Shown: in pieces, positions 18,114-26,153 of the stretch
Position numbering within the stretch: position 1 is the first letter of the stretch
How the letters are laid out: each line of letters opens with the position of its first letter
Assembly (NCBI GenBank): GCA_040398845.1
Contig: JBBATH010000009.1
Span: 1-64,000 of the forward strand
DNA from: WLND01 sp040398845
Lineage (GTDB): Bacteria; Actinomycetota; Actinomycetes; S36-B12
DNA: 64,000 nt
Direction of reading: 5' to 3'
Notes under the pieces: generated by a model
What the model saw: the letters and a program-made list of their open reading frames with translations, nothing else
What the model was told of the DNA's origin: nothing
Databases searched by the model: none
Made by a program: the position numbers and the translations under genes

Positions 18114-18883
18114 CCCATCGGGAGGTGGTCCGTCATCAGGATGCCCGAACCCTTGCCCTATCGGTGGCAGAGATGCTCACGTCACGTATCGTCGAGCGGC
18201 AGGCTGACATGGGTTTCGCTCGAATCGTTCTCACCGGCGGCGGAATCGGAACAGCGGTTCTCGCCGCCGTCCGTGAGACCGGCCGCGATAACGTCGATTG
18301 GGCTCGAGTCGAATTCTGGTGGGGCGACGAGCGGTATCTCCCCTCCGGAGATCCAAATCGAAACGATACCGCTGCTCGAGCAGCCCTCCTTGATCATGTC
18401 GGTGTCGACCAGCAGCATGTTCATTCGATTGAGGGTCCTGACCTCATGGCGAGCCCGGAGCAAGCCGCGGAGCACTACGCCGATCTCCTCAACGCGCATG
18501 CCGCGGCAGCGGACCACCGTGATGTTCCTCCCTTCGATGTGGTGCTGCTCGGCGTTGGCCCTGACGGACATGTGGCGAGTCTGTTCCCTCAGCAAACATC
18601 GCTGCGTGTGACTGATCGATCAACCGCCGCCGTGCACGGTTCGCCGAAGCCTCCGCCAACCCGGGTCACCCTCACCTTTCCAGCCATCAATGCGGCGAGC
18701 GAGGTTTGGGTTCTCGCGAGCGGGACCGAAAAGGCGGAAGCGGTGCGCCTTGCACTAGAGCCAGCGACAGACCCACGTCAGGTGCCTGCGGCTGGGGTCT
18801 CGGGTCGCGACCGCACCCTCTTCCTCATCGATGAGGAAGCAGCAGCGGAGCTACCGCTTGATCTCAGGCAACCGATGTCCTGA
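18110..18883 (+). CDS. pgl: 6-phosphogluconolactonase
   Basis: A 257-residue SOL/NagB-family lactonase hydrolysing 6-phosphogluconolactone, the step after Zwf. Family motifs are IVLTGGGIGTAVLAAV, VEFWWGDERYLPSGDPNRN with the catalytic region, and LLGVGPDGHVASLFPQ. The start is GTG at 18110, overlapping the opcA stop as GTGA. It ends the operon and converges with the TetR gene 11 bases downstream. Confidence 0.94.
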   Translation: MTHREVVRHQDARTLALSVAEMLTSRIVERQADMGFARIVLTGGGIGTAVLAAVRETGRDNVDWARVEFWWGDERYLPSGDPNRNDTAARAALLDHVGVDQQHVHSIEGPDLMASPEQAAEHYADLLNAHAAAADHRDVPPFDVVLLGVGPDGHVASLFPQQTSLRVTDRSTAAVHGSPKPPPTRVTLTFPAINAASEVWVLASGTEKAEAVRLALEPATDPRQVPAAGVSGRDRTLFLIDEEAAAELPLDLRQPMS

Positions 18884-18894
18884 TCCCCGACACA

Positions 18895-19530
18895 TCATGA
18901 CCGCGCAACCTCCCGCATCTGTTCGATCGTGGCGCACAGCGCGACCATCCCCAACTCGAACCCTGATTCGTCAATGTGTTTGCGCGGGCTACTCCGCAGT
19001 GCTCGCCCGATCGCGGGGAAATCGACGTCATAGGACTGCGCCGAGCCGACGAAGCCAGCACTGAACGGCTCGACAGCGGAGCCCAGCACCAGATAGTCGA
19101 GGAGTGCCATGACCGGCATGATCGACGGTGCCGGCACCCCGACTCGCACGAGAAAAGCCGCGATAGGTTCATAAATCGCGAGCGCGTAATCCTCGTTGAT
19201 CGCCCGTGACACTATAAAAGTTGCGGCAACATGATGGACGCGATGGCAGTTGAGGTAACTCCTCGCCATGGTGCGCAGGTCCGATAGATCCTCGCTGGCC
19301 GCAAGCACACTCGTGTCGATATCGGCGTTGATGCGTCGATGAACAAGGGTGATCACGTCGTCAATCCCGCTTACGTGCGCGTACAGCGACGGCGCTTGAA
19401 TGCCGAGTCGTGCAGCGAGAACGCGCATCGTGAACGCAGATTCACTCTTGGACTCGTCGAGAATTGCGAGCGCAGCCTCGCCGATGAGTTCGCGCGTGAC
19501 CCCGGGTCGAGCAGTTGTTTTCAGCAACAT
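18895..19530 (-). CDS. TetR-family transcriptional regulator of the pot/urease-like cluster
   Basis: A 211-residue TetR-type repressor. The helix-turn-helix is at about residues 33-53 (FTMRVLAARLGIQAPSLYAH), and the rest is an alpha-helical ligand domain without recognisable pocket residues. It is divergent from potA across 114 bases that hold a perfect 13-base palindrome over the likely potA -10 box. The likely ligand is therefore the imported substrate or a product of it; this is inference. It opens the accessory block inserted after the pentose phosphate operon. Confidence 0.88.
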   Translation of the reverse strand: MLLKTTARPGVTRELIGEAALAILDESKSESAFTMRVLAARLGIQAPSLYAHVSGIDDVITLVHRRINADIDTSVLAASEDLSDLRTMARSYLNCHRVHHVAATFIVSRAINEDYALAIYEPIAAFLVRVGVPAPSIMPVMALLDYLVLGSAVEPFSAGFVGSAQSYDVDFPAIGRALRSSPRKHIDESGFELGMVALCATIEQMREVARS

Positions 19531-19553
19531 GCTCGGCTGACCCCTCTTTCATG

Positions 19554-19567
19554 TTACGACTTGGTAA
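19554..19567. promoter_or_regulatory. second inverted repeat in the TetR/potA intergenic space
   Basis: TTAC, six bases, GTAA. It lies between the regulator and the main palindrome, and could be a lower-affinity operator or chance symmetry. Confidence 0.3.
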
Positions 19568-19586
19568 AAGATCTTCCGCCCCCTTC

Positions 19587-19599
19587 CTAACGTCGTTAG
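19587..19599. promoter_or_regulatory. candidate TetR operator
   Basis: CTAACG-T-CGTTAG, a perfect 13-base palindrome. Its right arm overlaps the predicted potA -10 box (TAGTCT, 19597-19602), the usual geometry for repression by a TetR protein. Confidence 0.6.
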
Positions 19600-19602
19600 T
19601 CT
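19597..19602 (+). promoter_or_regulatory. -10 box for the potA-ureC operon
   Basis: TAGTCT overlaps the palindrome. Transcription would begin near 19609 and leave a leader of about 35 bases with a GGAGGA ribosome site (19635-19640). Confidence 0.5.
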
Positions 19603-19644
19603 CCGTGACACGCTCGCTTGACGTCAACCCTTTCGGAGGAACCC

Positions 19645-20715
19645 TTGGACGCTTCGGCTCCAGCGCTCAGCGTGCGGGACGTTACGAAGACATTCCAAAC
19701 GCCAGAGGGTGGCCAGATCCACGCTCTCGATTCAGTGAGTCTGGACATCGCTGACGGATCCTTCATGGTGCTCCTAGGTCCCTCCGGCTGCGGCAAAACC
19801 ACCCTGCTGCGCTGCATAGCCGGCCTCGAGTCCCCGGACTCCGGACGGATTGACCTTCGGGGGCAACGCATCGACGACATGCCCGTTTGGCGTCGGCGGG
19901 TGAACACGGTCTTTCAGTCATACGCCCTGTTCCCCCATATGACCGTGGCCCAGAACATCGCCTTTGGCCTGCAGATGGACAAGGTGCCGGGCGACATCAT
20001 TAAGCGCAAGGTCAACGAATCCCTCGACATGGTGCACCTGTCCGGCCTTGGCTCGCGTAAACCCTCTCAGCTCTCAGGCGGTCAGCAACAGCGAGTGGCT
20101 CTCGCGAGGGCCCTCGCTAAGGAACCAGAGGTCCTTCTTCTTGACGAGCCACTTTCCGCACTGGACCTTAAATTGCGCCGTGGCATGCAGTCAGAGCTCA
20201 AGCGTCTCCAGCGCGAGACGTCGATCACCTTCGTCCTTGTCACCCATGATCAAGACGAGGCGATGGCGATGGGCGACCAGGTTGCCGTGTTCAACACGGG
20301 CCGGATCGTGCAGGTCGGCGAGCCTCGCGGGGTATATCTACGCCCATGCAGCCGTTTCGTTGCCGACTTCATCGGTGAGGCAAATGTCCTCACCGGTGCC
20401 CTCGATACCTACGGTCTGGTCATTGAGTCCGTGGGCTTTGTTCCACGCGACCGGTTGGTGCCTGACACACAGGCCGCCCTCGGCCAGGTTCACGTAGCCG
20501 TGCGGCCGGAGAACGTCTCACTCCAGATCGATCCAGTTGGGTCGGCCAAGGTCACAGATGTGTCGTACGTCGGTGGCGATATGAGGGTCGAGGCGCTTGC
20601 CGCGACGGCAAGCATCGTCTCTCGGGTGCCATCGCAAGGTGTCCAGCCACCGCGTATTGGCGACCTCGTCAGCGTCAGTTTCACCGAGGGTTCACTCACC
20701 GTGGTGGCCGACTGA
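19645..20715 (+). CDS. potA: PotA-like ATPase of a polyamine-type ABC importer
   Basis: A 356-residue ATPase. Walker A (LLGPSGCGKTTLLRCIAG), the Q-loop (VFQSYALFPHMTV), the signature (QLSGGQQQRVALARAL) and Walker B (VLLLDEPLSALDLK) are clear, and a C-terminal TOBE domain follows from about residue 280. I place the start at TTG 19645 because GGAGGA lies four bases upstream; an earlier in-frame TTG (19618) has no such site. First gene of a run potA-potB-potC-potD with overlapping stops and starts. Confidence 0.93.
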   Translation: MDASAPALSVRDVTKTFQTPEGGQIHALDSVSLDIADGSFMVLLGPSGCGKTTLLRCIAGLESPDSGRIDLRGQRIDDMPVWRRRVNTVFQSYALFPHMTVAQNIAFGLQMDKVPGDIIKRKVNESLDMVHLSGLGSRKPSQLSGGQQQRVALARALAKEPEVLLLDEPLSALDLKLRRGMQSELKRLQRETSITFVLVTHDQDEAMAMGDQVAVFNTGRIVQVGEPRGVYLRPCSRFVADFIGEANVLTGALDTYGLVIESVGFVPRDRLVPDTQAALGQVHVAVRPENVSLQIDPVGSAKVTDVSYVGGDMRVEALAATASIVSRVPSQGVQPPRIGDLVSVSFTEGSLTVVAD

Positions 20716-21659
20716 TGAAGGCACCGTGGTCCCCCACGGCTCGGCAGCGACATCAAGCCGGGCAGGGTTCCTGGTGGAGCGGACTTCCCGGCGTCGTGTA
20801 CCTCATCGCGCTGGTGTTCCTTCCCCTTGTCATCATTTTCATCTACTCCTTCCTCAGTCGTGCGAAACTCGGAGTCGGGGTCAAGTGGGAGTTCAGCCTC
20901 ACGCCGTACACCGAATTGCTGTACAGCGAGTCCCTCTCAGGAGGCCGGTCCTTTGACCCGACCTACCTCCAAATCATCGCGAACTCCTTCTGGTACGCAA
21001 TCATCACGAGCGCCGTCTGCCTCGTTCTCTCAATCCCGATTGCGCTGTGGCTCGCGACCCGCCCGCCCGAGCGCCGAACCGCCCTTGTCTTCGCCGTAAC
21101 GATCCCCTTCTGGACGAGCCTGCTCATCCGCACCTACTCGTTCATCATCATCCTGAACGACAACGGACCGATCAACGGACTCCTCAAGGGCATTGGCATC
21201 ATTGACGAGCCCATCGCGATGCTGTACACCCCGTTCGCCACAGTCGTCGGGCTCGTCTACACGTTCCTTCCGTTCATGATCCTGCCGATCTACGCCAGTG
21301 CAGAACGATTCGACTTCCGCTTGGCCGAAGCCGCCTACGACCTCGGCGCAGCAAAGTGGACCGTCCTGCGCCGCGTCGTTCTCCCGAGCATCAGACCCGG
21401 GATCATCGCCGGTATGGTCCTTGTCTTCATCCCCGCGCTCGGCTCGTACCTCGCTCCTGAACTCCTTGGCGGTGGCAAGACCTCGATGATCGCCAACGTC
21501 ATCGCGGCCCAGTTCGGAGCCTCCCGCAACTGGCCATTCGGTGCAGCCCTTTCCGTGCTCCTCCTCGTCATCACCCTGCTTGTGCTCATCACCTTTGCCG
21601 TCGTTGCAAAGCGCGCGAGTCGGGCAGCTGGCCGAGGTGGATGGGAAGCCCTCATATGA
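20715..21659 (+). CDS. potB: PotB-like permease of the importer
   Basis: A 314-residue permease with about six transmembrane helices and the EAA loop (EAAYDLGAAKWTVLRRVVLP) that docks on the ATPase. The long periplasmic segment between helices 1 and 2 and the PFWTSLLIRTYSF block are typical of PotB/PotH. The ATG at 20715 overlaps the potA stop by one base (TGATG). Confidence 0.92.
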   Translation: MKAPWSPTARQRHQAGQGSWWSGLPGVVYLIALVFLPLVIIFIYSFLSRAKLGVGVKWEFSLTPYTELLYSESLSGGRSFDPTYLQIIANSFWYAIITSAVCLVLSIPIALWLATRPPERRTALVFAVTIPFWTSLLIRTYSFIIILNDNGPINGLLKGIGIIDEPIAMLYTPFATVVGLVYTFLPFMILPIYASAERFDFRLAEAAYDLGAAKWTVLRRVVLPSIRPGIIAGMVLVFIPALGSYLAPELLGGGKTSMIANVIAAQFGASRNWPFGAALSVLLLVITLLVLITFAVVAKRASRAAGRGGWEALI

Positions 21660-22483
21660 CGACAGACAGCAAGCGGACTAGGGGCCGTAGAGGAGGAGGC
21701 GTCGGCCTCGGACTGCGGGACTTCCCGACCTTCAAGGCCGTCTCCTACCTCGTGTTCGTGTTCCTGTATCTCCCATTGATTTTCGTCGTCGCATACTCGT
21801 TCAACTCGAACCGAGTCGTGAGCGTGTGGCGCGGATTTACCTTCTCCTGGTATTCAGAGGTGCTCGGCAACGACGACATCCAGCGTGCGCTCTTCAACTC
21901 GCTGAGAATCGGCGTCGTCGCCACCATTGTCTCCGTGGTGCTCGCCACTGGCCTCGCGATCGGCTTGCTCACGATGGCTCGGGCCGGTCGAACCTTCGCA
22001 TGGACACTTATCGGCGCGCCACTCATCATCCCCGAGATCGTGTTCGCCATCGGCACGCTCGCCCTATTTGTCCAAAGTCGCATACCGCTCGGGGTCAACG
22101 CCATCACCCTGGCCCACATCGCTTTCTGCGTTCCGTTCGCACTCCTCCCCATCAGAGCCCGGCTCCGCGGCGTCGACCCTGCCGTCTACGAGGCAGCCGC
22201 GGATCTCGGCGCAGGCGAGTTCACGATCTTCCGGCGCATGACGTTGCCGCTCCTCGCACCGGGCATCATTGCCGGTGCCCTCCTCGCCTTCATCATCAGC
22301 CTCGACGACTTCATCGTGTCGTACTTCCTCGCCGGCCCCGGCGGTACCACCCTGCCCGTCTACATCTTCGGGATGATCCGCAACGCCGTTACCCCCGGGG
22401 TCAATGCACTGTCCACCCTCATGCTCATCGCGAGCATCCTCATTGTTTCACTGTCCTATCTGTTGGCCCGAAAAAGGAGATGA
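21656..22483 (+). CDS. potC: PotC-like permease of the importer
   Basis: A 275-residue second permease with about six helices and an EAA loop (EAAADLGAGEFTIFRRMTLP). The block SFNSNRVVSVWRGFTFSWY is typical of PotC/PotI. Start ATG at 21656, overlapping the potB stop (ATGA); the extension upstream lies inside potB. With PotB it forms the channel. Confidence 0.92.
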   Translation: MTTDSKRTRGRRGGGVGLGLRDFPTFKAVSYLVFVFLYLPLIFVVAYSFNSNRVVSVWRGFTFSWYSEVLGNDDIQRALFNSLRIGVVATIVSVVLATGLAIGLLTMARAGRTFAWTLIGAPLIIPEIVFAIGTLALFVQSRIPLGVNAITLAHIAFCVPFALLPIRARLRGVDPAVYEAAADLGAGEFTIFRRMTLPLLAPGIIAGALLAFIISLDDFIVSYFLAGPGGTTLPVYIFGMIRNAVTPGVNALSTLMLIASILIVSLSYLLARKRR

Positions 22484-22486
22484 GAA

Positions 22487-23641
22487 ATGATCAAAAAGAA
22501 GACACGACGCGGATTCGCCGCAGCGGTCGCGCTCAGCGCCGCCAGCGTCATGATCCTGGCCGGATGCGGAGGAGAGGCCACCCCGGCCGGTGCCGGCGCG
22601 ACCGAGACCGCTGCACCGGCAGCAAGTGAGGCGGCTACGTCAGCTCCCGCTTCTGACTTCCCGACCGCAAACGGAGGTGAACTGAACCTCTACAACTGGA
22701 CTGACTACATCTCACCTGAGGTGCTCAAGCGCTTCGAGACCGAGACAGGCATCAAGGTCAACCTCGACAACTTCGACTCAAACGAGACCCTGCTTGCCAA
22801 GCTCCAGGCCGGTGGCGCCAACTACGACGTCATCGTCCCGAGTGACTACATGGTCGCCCAGATGATCGAACTCGGCTTGCTCGAGCAGGTGAATCCCGCG
22901 TCATTCCCCAATGGTCAGAACATCAAGCCAGCGTTCCTTGACGTCTACTTCGATCAGGGACGCGGGTACACGGCGCCGTACATGTACGGCACCACGGGCA
23001 TCGCCTACGACCCGAGCAAGACCGGCGGGCCAGTCACGAGTTGGGCAGACTTCTTCTCACCCGACAGCCCTGCCACTGGAAAGATCGGCACCCTCAACGA
23101 TCAGGTCGAGGTCATCCACGCGGCCCTGCGTGCGGTCGGCTCCCAGCCCTGCTCAATCGATAAGGCCGACTATGTCAAGGTCGAGAGCCTGCTCGCGGGC
23201 TGGAAGCCAGGCGTTGCAGTCATCAACTCAGACGGAGTCATCGGTCGCATGGCCAGCGGCGAACAGTCAATGCACATGATGTGGAACGGTGCCTTCCACC
23301 GCGCCAAGGCCGACAACGCTGGACTCGAATACGCGTTCCCGTCCGAGGGTCTCAACCTCTGGCAGGACAACTTCGCGGTGCCGGTAGGAGCCCAGAACGT
23401 CGACAACGCGAAGATCTTCATCAACTGGATGATGGATCCCGCAAACATCGGCGAGGCAACCAACTTCGTCGGCTACGACAACGGCATCACGGGTTCGGAC
23501 GCTTTCATGGATGCGGATATCGCCGGTGACCCAGCCGTCGTCATGTCGGCGGAAAACGCCGCACTTGCGAAGCCGACCCCGGGTTGCTCCGTTGAGGCCA
23601 TCGACCTGTACGACCAGGTCTGGACCACCTTCAAGAAGTAG
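22487..23641 (+). CDS. potD: PotD/PotF-like substrate-binding lipoprotein
   Basis: A 384-residue extracytoplasmic solute-binding lipoprotein. The signal peptide ends in the lipobox LAGC, giving lipidated C27, followed by an Ala/Thr/Pro linker. The mature domain begins LNLYNWTDYISPEVLKRF and includes YDVIVPSDYMVAQM and YMYGTTGIAYDP, all typical of spermidine/putrescine-binding proteins. Acidic pocket residues in such proteins bind amines; here the exact ligand is unknown. Given the amidohydrolase and urease-like genes downstream, a guanidino, amide or carbamoyl derivative of an amine is a reasonable guess. An AAGGAG site precedes the ATG. Confidence 0.92.
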   Translation: MIKKKTRRGFAAAVALSAASVMILAGCGGEATPAGAGATETAAPAASEAATSAPASDFPTANGGELNLYNWTDYISPEVLKRFETETGIKVNLDNFDSNETLLAKLQAGGANYDVIVPSDYMVAQMIELGLLEQVNPASFPNGQNIKPAFLDVYFDQGRGYTAPYMYGTTGIAYDPSKTGGPVTSWADFFSPDSPATGKIGTLNDQVEVIHAALRAVGSQPCSIDKADYVKVESLLAGWKPGVAVINSDGVIGRMASGEQSMHMMWNGAFHRAKADNAGLEYAFPSEGLNLWQDNFAVPVGAQNVDNAKIFINWMMDPANIGEATNFVGYDNGITGSDAFMDADIAGDPAVVMSAENAALAKPTPGCSVEAIDLYDQVWTTFKK

Positions 23642-23662
23642 TCCATTCACTGAGCTCACCCG

Positions 23663-23703
23663 GCTCGGGTGGCGCCGCGGCTCAATCGCGATGCCACCCG
23701 AGC
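23663..23703 (+). terminator. hairpin between potD and the amidohydrolase
   Basis: A perfect 11-base inverted repeat, GCTCGGGTGGC / GCCACCCGAGC, with a 19-base loop. It has no T-run, so it may be a weak terminator or a 3' stabiliser letting the binding-protein mRNA outnumber the downstream enzymes. Confidence 0.55.
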
Positions 23704-23763
23704 GCGGGGGAAACGACATCATCACGACAACCATCGGCATGTTGCCAACAAGATCGGAGCACT

Positions 23764-25401
23764 GTGAGCACGCCCAGCCTTGGAAAGGTCACCCGCATCG
23801 AGAACGCCGTCGTCTGGACAGGTCGGCAGATCCCCGGCACCGCTGACTACGCAGTCACCGATGCCATCGCCTTTGTGGGCGACAGTGTCCTCGCGCTCGG
23901 CCAAGCGGCACGCTCGATGGCGGCCGACCACATCATCGATGCGCAGGGCGGATTCATCTGCCACGCCTTCGGCGACGGCCATGTGCACTCAATCTTTGGT
24001 GGCCTCGAACAGCAGTTCGCGCCGGTTCGTGGCCATGAGAATCCGCAGGGAATCGCGAGGGCCGTCGGCGAGTGGGCTCGCGCACATCCCGAGGTCCCAT
24101 GGATCAGGGGTGAGGGCTTCGACCACACGCTGGCGCCCAGCGGCATCTTCCACGCCACCTGGCTCGATGCAGAGGTTCCCGACCGTCCCGTCGTGCTTCG
24201 GGCCACCGACTACCACACCGTTTGGGTGAACAGCACCGCCCTGCGGCTCGCAGGCTACGCGCGCGGAGTTGCACAGCCGCACGACGGGGAAATAGTTTGC
24301 GACGAGGTCGGCGACCCGACGGGCACCCTGCGCGAGTGGGGTGCGTGGCGTCCGGTCTACGACCTCATGCCCGAGGTACCCCTCGACATGCGGATGGCCG
24401 CCATCGAGCACGCTGCTCGCTCATTCGCAGCGTCAGGCCTCGCTTGGGTTCAGGATGCCTGGGTTGAGCGCGCCGATGTCAACACGTGGATCGAAGCTTC
24501 CACGCGTGGTCTCCTCACCTTCCGCGCCGATCTCGCACTCTGGGCCGATCCCAATTCCTGGCGTGATCAACTCGCCGGGTTCTCAGAGGACCGCGCACGG
24601 ATCGCCGCCCACGGCTCCCCCGCGCTGTCGGCCAACACGGTCAAATTCTTTGCCGATGGCGTCATCGAATCAGGTACGGGCGCGCTCCTTGAGCCCTACT
24701 GCGACTGCCCCCACTCCAAGGGCATGCCGAACTGGGATCCCGCCGAACTTGCCCTAGCGGTCACGGCCATCGACGCTCTCGGATTCAATGCTCACATTCA
24801 CGCAATCGGAGACGGCGCCGCGCGGATGGCACTCGATGGCATTGAGGCCGCGATCATCGCCAACGGTCCGCGGGATCGTCGCCCCGTCATTGTTCATCTC
24901 CAACTCGTCGATGATGCAGACCTGCCTAGATTCGCGGCCCTCGGTGTTGTCGCCAACTTCGAGCCCTACTGGGCGAAGTTTGACTCCTGGCAGACGGAGT
25001 TGACGGCCCCAAGACTTGGTGAATTGCGCACGAGCCGGCAATACCTCATGAAGAGTCTCGTGGATTCGGGCGCGACCGTCTCGTTTGGCAGCGATTGGCC
25101 GGTGACCACCTATGCTCCGCTGGCCGGCATCCAGGTCGCGGTCAACCGTCGTATGTCAGCCGATCCGGTTGATGAACCGTGGCTCCCAGGTGAGCGCGTG
25201 AACGTCGAGCAAGCCCTTGCTGCCTACACCTCAGGGGTCGGCTGGCAGACCGCCCAGCAAGACGAAGGGCTGCTCCGCCCTGGCGGACGTGCCGATGTGG
25301 TGTGGCTCGCGAAGGATCCTCGCACTGTCGATCCGATGGCAATCGAGGAGATCGCAATTCTGGGCACCTGGTCGTCCGGTGTGCGGGTCCACGGGGGTTA
25401 G
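23764..25401 (+). CDS. YtcJ-family metal-dependent amidohydrolase
   Basis: A 545-residue amidohydrolase (Amidohydro_3 group, which includes N-substituted formamide deformylase). Metal-binding HxH is in FGDGHVHSIFGG. The family blocks PWIRGEGFDHTLAPSG, VVLRATDYHTVWVNSTAL, HIHAIGDGAARMALDGI and FGSDWPVTTYAPLAGIQ, with the catalytic Asp, are intact. No signal peptide, so cytosolic. The start is GTG at 23764 with a CGGAG site; the gene lies between potD and the urease-like pair. It could remove an acyl, formyl or carbamoyl group from the imported compound; the substrate cannot be told from sequence. Confidence 0.88.
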   Translation: MSTPSLGKVTRIENAVVWTGRQIPGTADYAVTDAIAFVGDSVLALGQAARSMAADHIIDAQGGFICHAFGDGHVHSIFGGLEQQFAPVRGHENPQGIARAVGEWARAHPEVPWIRGEGFDHTLAPSGIFHATWLDAEVPDRPVVLRATDYHTVWVNSTALRLAGYARGVAQPHDGEIVCDEVGDPTGTLREWGAWRPVYDLMPEVPLDMRMAAIEHAARSFAASGLAWVQDAWVERADVNTWIEASTRGLLTFRADLALWADPNSWRDQLAGFSEDRARIAAHGSPALSANTVKFFADGVIESGTGALLEPYCDCPHSKGMPNWDPAELALAVTAIDALGFNAHIHAIGDGAARMALDGIEAAIIANGPRDRRPVIVHLQLVDDADLPRFAALGVVANFEPYWAKFDSWQTELTAPRLGELRTSRQYLMKSLVDSGATVSFGSDWPVTTYAPLAGIQVAVNRRMSADPVDEPWLPGERVNVEQALAAYTSGVGWQTAQQDEGLLRPGGRADVVWLAKDPRTVDPMAIEEIAILGTWSSGVRVHGG

Positions 25402-25403
25402 GA

Positions 25404-26153
25404 ATGGCCCTCACCCCGGGCGAGGCTGATCGACTACTCCTGTACACCCAGGGGCTGCTCGCCCGTGAGCGGCACACCCGCGGACTGCTCCTCAACGTCC
25501 CCGAGTCGACTGCGATCATCGCGAATGCTGTCTGCGAGGCCGCTCGTGACGGCATGGATCTCGCGACTGCGCGCGAGACCGGACGTAGCGTTCTCAGCGC
25601 GACAGATGTGCTTCCGGGAGTTGTTGAGATCGTCACGGACGTCTCGGTTGAGGCAAGGTTCGACGACGGCACTCGACTCGTTGTCGTTCGGGACCCGTTC
25701 CGAACAGCACACGATGATGTACCGGCCGAGGTCGAATCGGCGGCCTTCCCATCGACCGGTGCCATTCGAATCGAAAACTGCGCCCTCACCTCGATCGGTC
25801 TCACTTCACACATCCACCTAGCCGAGGTCAACCCGCGACTTCGCCTCGACCGAGGGGTGGCCTATGGCCACCGACTCGCGATCCCGAGCGGCGACACCAT
25901 CTGGATAGCACCGGGCGAGACCATCGAGATTGGAATCCAGCCGATCGCTGGGGCAAGGGTCGTCATCGGTAACACCGGTGTCGTCGATGGCTCGCTTGAC
26001 GATCCCGAGTTGCGCCGAAGGGCGCTCGACATACTGCGCTCCTGCGGATACCTCGATACCGAAACGCAGTCGGCACCCGGATCCCAGGATGGTCTCCCCC
26101 CGGCGGATGATGCCGTGAGGGTGCTCATGGAACGTCGGCAGGTGAACCAGTGA
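25404..26153 (+). CDS. urease-like fused gamma-beta subunit
   Basis: A 249-residue fusion of the two small urease subunits, as in the small subunit of Helicobacter urease. Residues 1-100 are gamma-like (LTPGEADRLLLYTQGLLA, LNVPESTAIIA, ARDGMDLA). Residues about 110-195 are beta-like (SHIHLAEVNPRLRLDR, then YGHRLAIPSGDTIWI). Residues 196-249 are an extra C-terminal tail I cannot match. The ATG at 25404 is two bases after the amidohydrolase stop, with AGGA just before it. It overlaps the alpha-like gene by GTGA, so the two products are probably made in equal amounts and assembled together. Confidence 0.9.
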   Translation: MALTPGEADRLLLYTQGLLARERHTRGLLLNVPESTAIIANAVCEAARDGMDLATARETGRSVLSATDVLPGVVEIVTDVSVEARFDDGTRLVVVRDPFRTAHDDVPAEVESAAFPSTGAIRIENCALTSIGLTSHIHLAEVNPRLRLDRGVAYGHRLAIPSGDTIWIAPGETIEIGIQPIAGARVVIGNTGVVDGSLDDPELRRRALDILRSCGYLDTETQSAPGSQDGLPPADDAVRVLMERRQVNQ

